A program made the translations under genes and the position numbers. The notes under the pieces were generated by a model, which was given only the letters and a program-made list of their open reading frames with translations, did not search any database and was not told the DNA's origin. Below are positions 24,211-35,765 of a DNA stretch of 64,000 bases, piece by piece. Each line of letters starts with the position of its first letter. Position 1 is the stretch's first letter. The stretch spans positions 1,240,001 to 1,304,000 of the forward strand of contig JAHEWK010000017.1 in the NCBI GenBank assembly GCA_020740775.1, read 5' to 3'. Origin of the DNA: Ilyonectria destructans (Eukaryota; Ascomycota; Sordariomycetes; Hypocreales; Nectriaceae).

Positions 24211-25215
24211 ATGTATTTTGACGCCGTTGGGCGTCGCTAGTGGACGCTATCCCTTTGGGGATATCGGGCGTGTTACGCTATAAAACTAATTACATGTAAC
24301 AGATCTCTAAATGAGTGTCCCCATTTTAATGATGAAATCATCCATTCCTTCTCCGTCAGCGGATACCGGGATTGCGGCGCGACATCGTCGCGCCGTATGT
24401 CGGTAGGGGCGTCTGAGGTTACTTGGGTGGGAGCCGGTTGGCCTCAGACGCAGTCGTTCGGTTGTTGCCGTATTTTTAAGTTTTTATTCATTTTTCTGAA
24501 AGATGGGTACTCCGAGCGGTCCTCCTAGTGTCTAGGGCACACCTTCGTGAAGAAGGATGTGTCTTCGGCCAACTGGGTGAATCGCTCGAAGTTTTTGGTG
24601 AGGGCCGCCTTGATAGCCCCACGGGCGGGGTTCAGGCGGAGTCGTCTGTCGGGAGAGACCTTCCGACAGTAGAAGATGTGGGTCGGGTGTTTTCTCCGTC
24701 CGCATGAACAGTTAATGGCTGCTTCGTGGCCTAGCCTTTCGTGGTAGTCCGCGAAGTCGCCGTGCCCTGATCTTGCAGCGAGGAGGTGGTGTAGGGTAAG
24801 TCGGGGGAGCGCGAGGACGGGTGAGGGCTTCGTGCTCGGACGTATATCCAGAAGGAGTTTGTAGTTGTTGATGGCGTTGGAGGGGGGAGCCTCGTACCAC
24901 CATCTGGTGGACTGTACCCTTACTCCTCGTCTCATGTATCGCTTTATGCGAGCAAGTGAGGGGGGGTTGTCAGACGGGGTGGTTATCTTTACTCCGTGGT
25001 TGGCGAGTTCGTCAGCAAGGTCGTTGCCAGGGATGTTAGTGTGACCGGGCAGCCATTTCACTATTATGTTTCCTTCCTCCCGTACTAGTCGCTAGAATTC
25101 CAAGAAGACTTCTTGCGACCTCGCCACAGGGTAAGTGCTTGCGAGGATCGGACATTTGCCTGCCAGTCAACCCCCAACAGGCGAGCCGACCACAGACGAT
25201 GTGCCGCGCACAAAT
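24193..25215 (-). mobile_element. LINE (Tad1-like), 5'-truncated 3' end
   Basis: On the minus strand the frame encodes the end of a LINE RNase H (KWLPGHTNIPGNDLADELAN). It continues into the C-terminal region with LHHLLAARSGHGDFADYHER and the Cys/His cluster INCSCGRRKHPTHIFYC. The ORF end is at 24525. Upstream the same frame is broken by TAG at 25092-25094, in a place where the related copy at 27.4 kb has glutamine. The 3' untranslated part (24211-24524) holds a perfect hairpin, GGCGCGAC-ATC-GTCGCGCC on the plus strand (24376-24394), and a second one (GACGCC...GGCGTC near 24220). It finishes in a (CA)9 tract, seen as GT on the plus strand. The reverse transcriptase is missing, the usual result of incomplete target-primed reverse transcription. 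Confidence 0.82.
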
Positions 25216-25869
25216 CACGGGCAGCGTTCCAGGTCAGCATTCGAGTTTCCGCAGCATAAAGTATATAGTAAGCTCAGGGCTCGATCAGCTGAATGGCTAA
25301 GCCGTGCGGTTTTAACTTATCAGAGGCATTCTCAATGCGAAATAGAATGACCTGATGGTATGGTACCGGGTAAGTAGATCTTGACGCACTCTCATGGCAT
25401 GACAAGGATGCTGTCGACGTCAAGGCATATTCTGATTGGCTTGCACCCGATGAAGCGCCGCTAAGGCCAGATTGGCTTAGCTAGTGGATATGACAGGGAT
25501 ACTGTAGACTCCATCCCTGATTTTCATTGGCTCTGAAATATGACAAGGATACTGTAGACGCCATGCCTGGCTCGTATTGGTCAAATGCAACCAGGGGTCT
25601 GGCGCCGCTGACCAGGGATTGCCGGTGTTTTTGGAGCGCCACTTGAGAATTGCACCTGATTTTGCGTCTTTGATCGGGCATAAAATGTTGAAATATAATT
25701 ACAAAAAGATGTTTCATCATGTTTAAAGTACTTTGCGACTTTCTCTATTGATTGATATAGGTTTTATTTGGAAAAGAGTTGTGGTGGATTTTACGCGCAT
25801 TTAAGTATATGATTTCCATCGCTCTCGAAATTTCACTAAGTTTCTCACGACACACACCAACCCACGCCG
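25216..25869. repeat. Non-coding region with three degenerate repeats
   Basis: Units starting near 25395, 25487 and 25541 share ATGACA(A/G)GGATACTGTAGAC, then a CC-rich segment, then ATTGGCT or TATTGGTC. The spacing is irregular (92 and 54 bases). The rest is AT-rich with no gene. Confidence 0.6.
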
Positions 25870-27994
25870 CACTTACAACACTGATATCCTGCACCCGCTA
25901 CAAGCCGGAGGGCTACCGAAGCGCTCCGCCGTCGACCTCGTGGCCCATCTGGTACATGATATCGAATCGGCATTGCTCTGCGGCAAAGTGGCCACACTGG
26001 ATATTCAGGGCGCCTTCGACACAGTGATGCGCAACCGCCTAGTACTGCGACTACGTGAACAAGGCTGGCCCGATTTCCTCGCACGTTGGGCGGAATCCTT
26101 TATGACCAACCGCACAGCGAAGGTACGCTTCCAGGACATTACAACAGCAACCGAACCTCTACAATGTGGGCTGCCACAAGGCTCACCAGCATCCCCGATT
26201 CTCTTCCTTCTCTACACAGAGCCTATCTATAGGCTGGGACGAGGCTCGACACACACTGCTCTAAAAGCCCGCCTACGACAGTCAGCCAACCGCAGAGGGT
26301 ATCCTGACGATACAGCAATGCTCCGCACAGGCAACACACTGGAGCAAACAACCGCCGAGGTCACAGAGGACATGGACGAGCTGATCGCCTGGGGCGCTGC
26401 CAACGGCGTAACGTTCGACCCCGAAAAGACGGAGCTCATGCACTCCACCCGAAGGACAAGGGCCGAGACTACGCCCACCGTCTTCCACAACGACACCGAA
26501 ATCACCCCGGCAGAAGATCTACGCTGGCTAGGCGTATGGCTTGACAGAAAGCTCTCCTTCAAAACACATGTCTCGAAATGGGCCATCAAAGCCCGCAGCG
26601 TCACCAACCTACTCCGCGGCTTCTGCAGCACAGTAAAGGGCCCGCCCGCACATGCAGTCCGTCGCGCAGTAATCGCCTGCGTAGAGCCCGTTCTACTGTA
26701 CGGTTCGGAAGCCTGGTACCCTGGTGTAACGAACGCAAAAGGGGCCTCGACAAGGACTCAACACCTGACGGATCGAATTGACTCGGTACTGAAAATATCG
26801 ATACGCGCTATCCTCCCAGCGTGGAAAACCACCCCTATTCCAGCCCTCCACCGCGAAGCCGGAATCGCCCCCGCAGACCAAATCCTCGAAGCCCACCGCC
26901 TACGTTTTTCCACCAGACTGCGCTCACTCGACCCTGACCACCCGCTTGCAAACGTCAGCGTAAGACAAACTAACCAACAGGATGCCCAACTCACCCGCCT
27001 ACAGCGCACAATCGCCCTCACGACGGCGTGCCCCAGACCACTGATCCTTCCAAGCTCCTCCAACGCCATAGAGGCTAGCCTGCAAGATGCACCGAAGCCC
27101 AGGGCCGCTCAGGCCTTTCGCCTATGGGCTAAGGCCCTGCCAAAACACGATCTAGTGGTATACTCAGACGGCTCAAGGCTGATCTCAGGCGCTACAGGAT
27201 ATGGATTCGCTATCTTCAGCGACGATTCCGAAACAACCTATGGCTACGGACGACTCGGCCCAGCTGAAGTCTTCGACGCCGAAGCCCTCGGTGCCCTTGA
27301 GGGCCTGAAACGCGCTGTAACCACTTCGGAGGATGCACAGCTCCGCAAAATTCACGTCTGCTTGGACAACCTCGCAGCGGCACAGTGCCTTTCAGGCCGC
27401 CCGTCGGACTCTTCTCAGGCGATCTTCGCCGAGTTCCAGAACATCGCCAAAACACACCAGGTACACATTAAATGGTGCCCAGGGCACGAGGACATTGCTG
27501 GGAACGAACGAGCCGATGCCCTAGCTAAGCTAGGTTGCACCCTGCCGGAGCCGCCCGGAGCCCAACCTACTCTCGCGTACCTACGCAGAGCTACGAAAGC
27601 CAAACCACGCGCTGACTTCAAAGCCTGGTGGAACGACAATCTGCCCCGCGGGTATAGAGAATTGGGTCTCGCAGCGACTCTCTCCTGCCCCAGCGAACTC
27701 CAAGTGCCCCGAAAAGCTCTCCGCCACCTTCTCGCAGCGCGGTCTCAACACGGAGACTTTGCCAACTACCACGAAAGATTCAACCACGAAGACGCCAAGC
27801 TAACCTGCAACTGCGGGAAACGCAAGGCCCCCGAACATCCCTTCCTCTGCCGACAGGTTAAAAGCAGCCGGCGGATTCGGCTCCACCCGACGCCGCAAGA
27901 CGCAATCAACCGCGTCTTAGGGAAAGACTTTGGCGAGTTTATTCAGTTGCTGGAGGCATCGCAGTTCCACACTAAGATCTGCCCCCAACACTGA
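25870..27994 (+). mobile_element. LINE (Tad1-like) reverse transcriptase-RNase H fragment, open frame
   Basis: The frame is open from about 25896 to 27994 without stops. It carries the latter part of the reverse transcriptase: LDIQGAFDTVMRNRL with a catalytic aspartate, GLPQGSPASPILFLLY, and the active-site box at 26300-26311. The box reads Tyr-Pro-Asp-Asp rather than the usual Tyr-Ala-Asp-Asp. RNase H follows with all four acidic residues in context (VVYSDGSR, EALGALEG, VCLDNLAA, GNERADALAK). A C-terminal Cys/His cluster (LTCNCGKRKAPEHPFLC) completes it. ORF1, the endonuclease and the start of the RT are absent, so the copy is 5'-truncated. The lack of stops marks it as younger than the other LINEs here. 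Confidence 0.88.
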
Positions 27995-28863
27995 AAAACG
28001 CGTTATAACAACATTCGCTTCCCTTTTATTTGTTCTTTTGCTTTGTGTTATTTCTCCCCCGGCCGGTTGCTCGAACGGAACGGTTTTTTTTTTCGGATGC
28101 TATTTGCAGTCAGCTGATCAAATAGCGTCTGTCCAACGTACCCTCAAGCTGCCCGCCAGTAGCCCAGTCGGACTACTCTGACAAATAGGTCTTCCACAGT
28201 CCCTACACAAAAGACTGAGTGAGCAACGCAGTAGGCATACTGCGACCCTAACCGCACGCGTACCGAGCGGCGGGCTTGAAAACCAATTTACTGCAATGTT
28301 AGATGACGGGATTTAGGGAGTTGGGGGGAAAATGGATGGATGCGTGTAAAGCTGATCTGCCCACGGACGGGTTAGCCCCACGTAACCTACCCTACACCTC
28401 AATTTTATCATTGTTTTACCTACCCTATACCTGGGGCAGGGAATATGTAATCTCTAGATATAGTTAGCCTAGCACGCCATCTTGCCGCACGACGGATTGG
28501 CGGGACTTTGTGCCCGTATTTAATGAAATCATCATCATCATTTACATGCCACCTACCTGTAATGGCAGAGCTGGTATCTCTTAACGCCACCGGGCCGGTT
28601 TTCGCCGCTCAGATAACATGCACTTCATCATCTCTCACGTTGCAGATATTCTTCCTGGAAATCGGCCAGGTAGCCCATTCAAAGCTATAAAGTAGGTTGC
28701 TGTTGAACAGTTCAACGCTGTCGACTCCTATACATTCTCGTCGGTGTCCTCGGCCGCCGACGTCCCCACACCGGCGCCGTTGCTTTGATCACCGCCCAGG
28801 CCCCCCAATCGGGGAAAACGAAGCGGGATCTCTGATTGGCTGATTGGCCGGCATCTCAGAACG
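27995..28863. other. LINE 3' flank and intergenic sequence
   Basis: The first ~100 bases after the LINE stop are probably its 3' untranslated region. A T9-10 run is near 28085. The remainder has no gene I can support. Confidence 0.4.
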
Positions 28864-29848
28864 TCAGTTCATCATTGCTCGGAGCCCGCGGGCGCCCATC
28901 ACTTCCATCCACGTCACCACCCTACCCTCGTCAGACCGTGCCCAACACTCTTCGAGCAGCTGGCCCGCTAGTTCCACCGGAGGCATAAGCGTTTTCTGTG
29001 TCAGCATACGAATGATGCTCCGGATGAAGTCTCTATCCGTAGCTTCGTTGGCGAATTGCCCAGCCTAAAGCGCGGGGATGGAGGACACTATCATAAAATG
29101 CAGGAGGTTGGAATCCCTCGCAGATGCAGCATTACTTGGGCAATGAGAGCACCAACTGGCTCACCAGCACCAGGCAATAATGCCTGCACAGTCTCGGCTG
29201 CTTTCAGCGTCGGGAAATAGTGAAGAAGTAATGCTGCCACCGCCAGTCGATGCGCTTCCCCCGTGTCACGGCAATGCTTGCGTGACTGAGCGTCGTCCAT
29301 GCACACGGACGAACAGGCTCCTCGCCCAACATAGTCCGTCAGCTGCATAGAAAGCAGGTCCACACATGTCTGCCGAGCTGTCGAAATGGCCTGCCTCGTT
29401 GTGCCCTGTCGCCTAGCCTGCACCGTGGCTTTGCCGGCGACACATATTTGCCGAAAGAGGGGTCCCCAAGCTGTATTGATGAGAAAGGGATCAGCCAAAG
29501 GCTCCAGAGTGCAGGAGACAGTGCCCGGAATCGGGTGATTAGACTCGGCCTCATCGCAGGGATATTCGTAGGTGAAGCTAGCCTGGGTCTCCATCCAAAG
29601 CACGGCGTTGGCCTACATCGGCGGAACCGAATGACCGCTGTTTTAGAGCTTGGAGAGAAGTGCCCGTGCACCATAGCCTGCCATAGTACACCACATAAGA
29701 CAAGGCGGACTTCGGAGGCTGCGGGTGCCGCTATTGCCCCGCCCTCAGCAATGGGAGTGGAACAGACTCCGCTTGCACGGTTATAAAAGGCGAGCCTATC
29801 TGCTCTTCCGGAGGAATCCTCCTGAGAGGGGATAACGACAGTAACCAT
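28864..29848 (-). CDS. Unrecognised spliced gene, possible 5'-partial
   Basis: Two adjacent minus-strand frames combine through introns. The last intron (29065-29135, donor GTAATG, acceptor CTTTAG) joins GEPVGALIAQ to AGQFANEATDRDFIRSIIRM in frame and leads to the stop at 28864-28866. A further intron near 29608-29692 probably joins the exon starting at 29848 to the one containing VLWMETQASFTYEYPCDEAE. The product, about 280 residues, is mostly helical with several cysteines (e.g. CVDLLSMQLTDYVGRGACSS). I do not recognise a domain. The putative start codon is only 36 bases from the start of the divergent NmrA-like gene. Either the two share a very short promoter or this gene has lost its 5' end. 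Confidence 0.5.
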
Positions 29849-29884
29849 ATGTGCCCATGAATTAAGGCCGAGAATTCATTCGAG

Positions 29885-30959
29885 ATGTCATCCATTCGGA
29901 ACGTGGCTATCCTTGGAGTACGTATTGCGTGTGAGCCAGCATGGCTATAAGTTTTTCCCTTTTCTCGTTCTGTAGAGACGACACTGATTCGGATCTCTAT
30001 AGGCTTCCGGGAATCTCGGCAGACTGATATTTGCACACCTTGTCTCCGCTGGCTTCAACGTAGTGATCATCACCCGCCCCGACAGCAAACTCCTCAGTGT
30101 CTCTGACTACACTTCTTCCGCTCCATGTTCGAATGTCACCATCGAAGTCAAAACCTCCCCGTACTCTGATCTCGATGGCTTAATTCAAGCATTCGCCGGC
30201 CAGGATGCAGTCGTTGAGGCTTTCAACCCCGATGCCGCACAGCATCAGCGCACCATCGTTCGCGCAGCGCTTGCTGCTCGTGTCAGCCACATCATAACAC
30301 CAGAGTTTGGACTCGATACCTTCAATGAGCACATAGGAGAGACGCTGGTTAGCGGATCCAAGATTCGCGCGCAGCAAGAGCTGGAAGAGGAAATTGCCGC
30401 TGAAGCGGAGAGGACCGGAACACAGCTAAAACTCGAGTGGACTGCCATCATTGTGGGCGGCTGGTATGACTGGGGCATTCAGAAGGGGATGTTCTGGGTT
30501 CAGAAAGATACCAAAACGATCATACGGATCGGGTCGGGCAACCAGAAATACTCGATCAGCCGTGTGGCACTCAACGGCGAGGCCGTCGTGGAGGTCCTCC
30601 GCAAACCCGAAAAATACAGAAACCGGCCAGCATATTTCGCGAGTGCAACTCTGAGCACCAACGAGTTGAACGATATGATCAACAAGATAGCGTTGGCCAG
30701 GAACCAGGAGCCATGGAACATTGTAGACGCACCCATTGACGGAATGCTCAAGATTGGGAGGGATATGTGGGAGAGGGATACGGCAGCCGGAGTTCAGGAC
30801 CGCCTGAGCTCTGAAGCTTACCGAATTTTGGGCACTGCATCGGTATTTGATGAGAACAATCGGTACGGTGCGGACTTTAGCACCAAGGTTGAGCCTTCCG
30901 GAGGCGAAGATCTGGAGAAGTTGAGGAAGAATTTGGAAGGCCTCCTTTTTCAAGGCTGA
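29885..30959 (+). CDS. NmrA/isoflavone reductase-like NAD(P)-binding oxidoreductase
   Basis: Exon 1 is 29885-29917 and exon 2 is 30003-30959, with an 85-bp intron (GTACGT...CTATAG); the product is 329 aa. The splice falls inside the dinucleotide-binding loop: exon 1 ends NVAILG and exon 2 starts ASGNLGRLIFAHL. Together these give the Rossmann motif GxxGxxG at residues 11-17, followed by a beta-strand ending ITRPD, which suggests NADP preference. The remaining length and the substrate-domain segment WTAIIVGGWYDWGIQKGMFW fit the NmrA-like/PCBER family of short atypical dehydrogenases and redox sensors. There are no stops. It is one of the few ordinary host-type genes in the window. The substrate cannot be told from sequence. 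Confidence 0.88.
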
Positions 30960-31149
30960 TGCATTGCCCGATCCGGGCATGGTTTCTTCAACATCCCGTC
31001 CGCTCATGACTAGAGCAATATGTCTGGTTCAAAGCAACAGGGCTGCAGTCTACGCTATTGATTGAACTCAATTGACCGTCTAGAGAAGGCAATCGATAGG
31101 GACGCATGAAGAATTGATACGGGTCGTGGCTGCAACATATCTCGCTTCA
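30960..31149. other. Intergenic between the NmrA-like gene and MULE C
   Basis: Short spacer with no gene or repeat recognised. Confidence 0.4.
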
Positions 31150-32165
31150 AATGCTAGTGGGGATGGAAATCATCGAGCAAAAGGGCTCGCCTTTCCTCCT
31201 CAACTTCTTTAAGGTATGCATGCATGGGAGTCCATGCGAAGTTGTGAAAGTGTGACTGCAGCGAGCCTTGTGTGGTTTTTGAAGTAGCTGCCGTTGCTCT
31301 TGCACCTTGCGTAGAGCTTGGTGTGAAACCTAGCCTCGCACCGCCTCAAACAACACTCCGGAAACTTCTAGAGGCGTCCGCAGTTGCTGAGTGGCCCGCA
31401 TATGTTTAAGTTCCTTCAGTTGGTTCGTAATAGCGTGTTTCATCGCCTGCCAAACGTCGAAGAGGTCAAATGTTGAAGTCTTGATGTGCGACTTGATTAG
31501 TGAATGGATGCCTTCAGCCCTAGAACATGCACATTAGTAGTTTGTTTCCCGCGCCAAATACCGCAAGCTACCTGCCTCGAGGTCGCTACGTTGCCGAAGT
31601 GCAAGTGCTCGTCCACCCACGCTTTGACAATTTTCTCTTTATATGGCTCGAGCCAGTACATCTTGATGTACCCCACAGACTCGAGGTATTTGCTGCCATA
31701 TTTGAGTTCAAACTCAGCCAGTCGCTCTTCGAATATCTTTTCATCCGGGGAGGCAACAATCAAGTGCCAGAACGCGTAGAATTCATCCCACACTTTGCAT
31801 TCGGCTTGGTCTATTACCCGATCGTCCTTAGAGGCAAAGAACGGTCGGCAGTGCTGAAGGATTGCCTTATTGACATGCCAGAGGCAGAGCAGTGCTTTGG
31901 AGGGAGAAAACCAGACTGCAGCAGCATTCATGGCCGCAAGGCATCTATCGGTCAGAATGACCGAGGAAAACTCACGTTGGTACAGCGATCTAAGGTGCTC
32001 TAGTGCCCACGAGTAATCCTCTTCTGATTCACCCGAAAGAAAGGCAAATGCTATGCAGAAAGAACGCTGGCAGGAATCAACTCCAACCATGTCAAGCAGC
32101 GGCATGTGGTGCTTGTTCGTCTTATATGTGCAATCCAATAATAAAACATGAGTCGTGCTATTCAT
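31150..32165 (-). pseudogene. MULE transposase C, N-terminally truncated, one stop
   Basis: The minus-strand frame starts at MNSTTHVLLLDCTYKTNKHH, the first catalytic aspartate region of a MULE transposase. It continues through SSVILTDRCLAAMNA (second aspartate) and LLCLWHVNKAI (CxxH motif). After an apparent intron or one-base shift near 31520-31571, another frame reads EGIHSLIKSHIKTSTFDLFD. That frame has a TAG at 31330-31332 where tryptophan is normal (VRG-stop-VSHQALRKVQEQ), then a SWIM-type zinc finger (CSHTFTTSHGLPCMHTLKKL) near 31190-31250. The N-terminal DNA-binding region is missing. The break coincides with the inverted repeat of the adjacent MULE. This subfamily differs from the MULEs at 1.7 and 32.3 kb. 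Confidence 0.8.
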
Positions 32166-32205
32166 ATAGTTAACCCCTTATTGCCAGTTGAATAACTTTT
32201 CGCAC
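32143..32205. repeat. Left arm of long inverted repeat bounding MULE B
   Basis: It reads inward GAGTCGTGCTATTCATAT, then AACCCCTTATTGCCAGTTG, then AATAACT. The right arm at 34912-34968 carries the complement of all three blocks. The left arm has four extra bases (AGTT) between the first and second blocks. The outer 18 bases are also the first codons of the MULE C fragment. Confidence 0.85.
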
Positions 32206-32337
32206 GTGCGGCATCACATGATCAGGAAAATCCTTCCGCAGCCCGATTTCCTCCCCCTTTACATCATACTGTCTATCGCGATCATAACACTCCTCTACAA
32301 CGCCACCAATACCCCGATTTCAATCGTTTTTTTCATG

Positions 32338-34810
32338 ATGGATCGTGAAAATGAGTCTCTCTTTATTTATGATCCCAATTTTATGACGATTGACGAATTT
32401 TCCAACGCATCACAGAGCGAGATCGACCCCTTCACAGACGAGGAGCCTTCGCCCCTAAGCACAGCAGAAAATCCCTCAACACAAATCCCTCCGCCGCCCG
32501 CATCGCCGACTTTTGATACATTCGATGACCTCTTTGCCTTCCTTCAAGACTTCTATCTCAACAAGGGCGCTGCCCTCATCAAGACGGCTGCCACGAAGAA
32601 GCCAGGATGCCACCGGAACCCCACAACTACGATATGTCTCCCTTGGCTGCGATCGCGGCCCGGCTTCGCGAGGGCCTCGGTCTACAGGGCTTCGACAGCC
32701 GAAGAAGAGGAAAATCGACTGCCCGTTCAAGATCACAGCGAAATCTAGCTCGGCCACGAACAATCTTTGGGTCTATCAACCCAAGGGCTGTCATAACCAC
32801 CCTGCCTCTTATGACCCCTCTGTTCACCTCGTCTATCGAAGAAGGACTCAAGCACAGCGCGCCCTCGCGCAGTCACTCGTTCAGATAAATTCTCTTCCTG
32901 CCCGGGAAATGGGTGAAATCCTTCGCCTTTCAACACCAACACCAAGCTATTTTACGCAAAAAGACATCTACAATGACCGTCAACGCCTCCGGCAACAGGC
33001 TCTCGGTGGCCTGACTGCAACCCAGTCCTGGATCTCTATCCTACGGTCACATGGTCTGTGGCATTTCATTAAATATGAAGATGACGATGAGAACCGCGTT
33101 CAGGCAGTCCTTTGGACTTATCCCTGGTGTGAGACTCAATGGAAGCGTTTCCCTGAGGTCCTTGATCTTGATAATACATACAAGACCAACCGCTTCAAGA
33201 TGCCCTTCTTCCAGGTGACCGGGATGTCAGACCAGCGGTCTGTAGTTAACTTCGCATTTGGCCTTATCAACAATGAGAAGGAAGAGGCCTATCTTTGGCT
33301 CTGTCAGCAGCTCGATATATGCCGGCGAGAGCTTCATCTTCCGACCCCTTCTGTGGTCATCACAGATAAAGAAAACGCTCTCAAGAACGCCCTCAATCAG
33401 GTTTTCCCAGCTGCACAGCAGCAACTATGCGTCTGGCATATTAATGCTAATGTGAAGGCAAAGATTAGATCACGGTGGAATTCCGATGACCTCGATGACC
33501 TCGAAGACCTTGAAGCCGACAGCTCTGAAGCCGACGATGCCCCACGAGAATACGAACCTGACCTCGAACGCCTAGCATCACAGCCCTCGTTGCCCCTCGA
33601 TGATACACATAGCCGCGAAGGGATGTTTGAGGCATGGAAACGTGTCATCTATGCCCCTGTGGAAGCCGAATTTGAAGCTCAATGGAAGAGGCTTAATGAC
33701 ACATATCCTCTTCAACACCGTATCCTTAGTTACATCTCTAAGGAATATATGGCCTGGCGGCTTTAATGGGCGAAGTGTTATATTGATAACTATCGCAATT
33801 TTGGCCAGAGGGTTAACAGCCCTACAGAGACTGCACATAAAGATGTGAAGTTATTCCTAGTGACCGGCACAGGCGATCTTCTTGCCCTTCATCAATCCCT
33901 CGAACAGATGCTTGAAAAGAAGAAGCGAGACTATATTCAACGGGCTGCGGATATGAATATGCGTATCCGGACTAAATTCCTCCATCGCGAATGGCTTCGT
34001 GATATCAATACCCAGGTTTCTTATGTTGCTGTTGACCTAATGGCTTACTAAGCCCGTCTTGCGATAGCGGCATATCATACTGAAAAGAACCCACGCCCGA
34101 AGCCTCTGTCTGTGTGTACGGGCAAGTTCACGCAGCAATTTGCCCTTCCATGTGCTCATCAGATCCTAGGGCGGCTCGAGGCTGATGAGAGCATCCAAAA
34201 GCAGGATATTCATCCGCGCTGGTGGCTTGAGAAGCATCTGGTGAGAAACCTGCTTCTTTGTACGTGAATTTCGCTAATTTCCACCCCCTAGGACTTCGAA
34301 CAGCCACTCCTTCGAATCCGAGACCCCTATGTTGCTCAAAGCCTCCGCGGCCGACCCCGTGCTACGATGAATAAGAAGACTACAGTTCCTTCGAATCTAC
34401 GGTCTCTGTATGGCGATGACAACACCACAACCGCATCATCAGCATCATCACAATCACCGACTCCATCATCATCAGCTTCGAGGATAATGGGTAGGGTTGA
34501 CAGCCCTAATAACGTATGGCGGATGACTGCAAGCATCCGCCGGGACCGCACACAAGCCGAGATTGAGTTAGAATCATCACCATCACGAGCCTCAACACCA
34601 TCACAGACACAGGCCTCAACGCGACCTTCAACGCGGTCCTCGACTCGATCACAAGCTAGTACAAGACCACGCATGAAGAAAACAGGAAGCAGACAAGGAA
34701 GGGGAACGCAGGCTAGCTCGAGGCCCTCGGCAACACCAACGCCGTCTGGCAATAGCTTCATTCCAGCTACTCAGTCGTCCCTACGAGATGAGATTGTGGT
34801 CAGGCTGTGA
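32338..34810 (+). pseudogene. MULE transposase B, near full length, frameshift and two stops
   Basis: The N-terminus starts at MDRENESLFIYDPNF and runs into a FAR1-like DNA-binding region (DDLFAFLQDFYLNKGAAL). Near 32600 the frame shifts by one base into YVSLGCDRGPAS and KRKIDCPFKITA. The transposase core follows, with EVLDLDNTYKTNRFKMPFFQ (first aspartate), VVITDKENALKNAL (second) and QQQLCVWHINANVK. TAA codons at 33764-33766 and 34049-34051 interrupt the same frame, at positions where glutamine is expected. The SWIM finger is CTGKFTQQFALPCAHQI. A GTGAGA...CCCTAG intron at about 34239-34292 leads to a final exon with SLRGRPR and a Ser/Thr/Arg-rich tail ending at 34810. It is inactivated by point changes but structurally complete. 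Confidence 0.87.
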
Positions 34811-34911
34811 GGGATTTTCCTATGATTCCAGGGCGCCTCTTGCTGTCATAGTAATTTTGGTGTGGAAAGGAGAAGGTAAGGAAATCTAAGCGAAATAGCG
34901 AATTCTCACGT

Positions 34912-34968
34912 GATAGTTATTCAACTGGCAATAAGGGGTTATATGAATAGCACGACTCAATGTAATTA
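34912..34968. repeat. Right arm of long inverted repeat bounding MULE B
   Basis: It contains AGTTATTCAACTGGCAATAA, then GGGGTT, then ATATGAATAGCACGACTC, the reverse complement of the left arm at 32143-32205. Confidence 0.85.
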
Positions 34969-35765
34969 GGACCAGCGATGTTGGCAAGGCCAGCGCTAAA
35001 GTCATCCTTCTTATTGGACAAGGGTTGGCCCGTGGAATCTTGATTGTTTACATCTAGAGTCCTTGTCTTAGCCCAGATGAAATTATTGAGTTCATACGAT
35101 AGAGAATTCTTGGTAGGATTGCGGGTCTTGGTGTGTATCTTTCAAGATGGTGTGTGCACTGTACGACATTCTCGTTGTGTTCTCACTCTTATCGTCCGAG
35201 GTTTACCAGGGGGGGGGGGGGGGGGGTTCTTCCCAAATTAGAACTAGCAATTACACATCCACATCATTATCGCCTCCACGTCACATCCGTCACATGTTGC
35301 AAGGTAGAGCGGCACTGGAATTTCACGTCGTTCAACGTCGTTGCACCGAATGAATGGCTTAATAATGAATGGGCCTAGGTAATTCGCCTGGAAGTTTTCT
35401 TTGAAGGATTTAAGTTAGGGACTGAAATCAGAGGCGAACGCGCTGAAGGTAGAACGCGGGGTCAGCATGGGAAGGGTGCTGATATAATTTGGGCACCTGG
35501 GTGCCCATGTATCAGTCGCCGCCGACCAGCCTCGTGAAATGGATCGTGGATCCACTGAGTGGATTCAGCGGAGTGGATTGCAACCCTGAAAGTAGAGGAG
35601 GCATGTCGCGGAAGAAAGTGATCCGTTCGCTTATTATGTACGTTGATTAGTTGGGGGTGGATTCATCCTGGTCATCATTTGCGTGTGATTCTTAATCACG
35701 CATGGTCATGATCTCTGTAACAACAAATCAAACATTTAAATATTTAAACCATCCAATAATCCGCC
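34969..35765. other. Intergenic with G18 homopolymer
   Basis: No gene is seen. A run of 18 G lies at 35209-35226. Near 35487-35502 the palindrome GGGCACCTGGGTGCCC precedes a motif shared with about 4165-4193 (GGGTGCCCATG and CGCCGCCGA). Confidence 0.5.

Noticed and set aside
31527..32003. 158-codon plus-strand ORF
   Set aside because: It is the antisense of the MULE C transposase, which has clear family motifs on the other strand.
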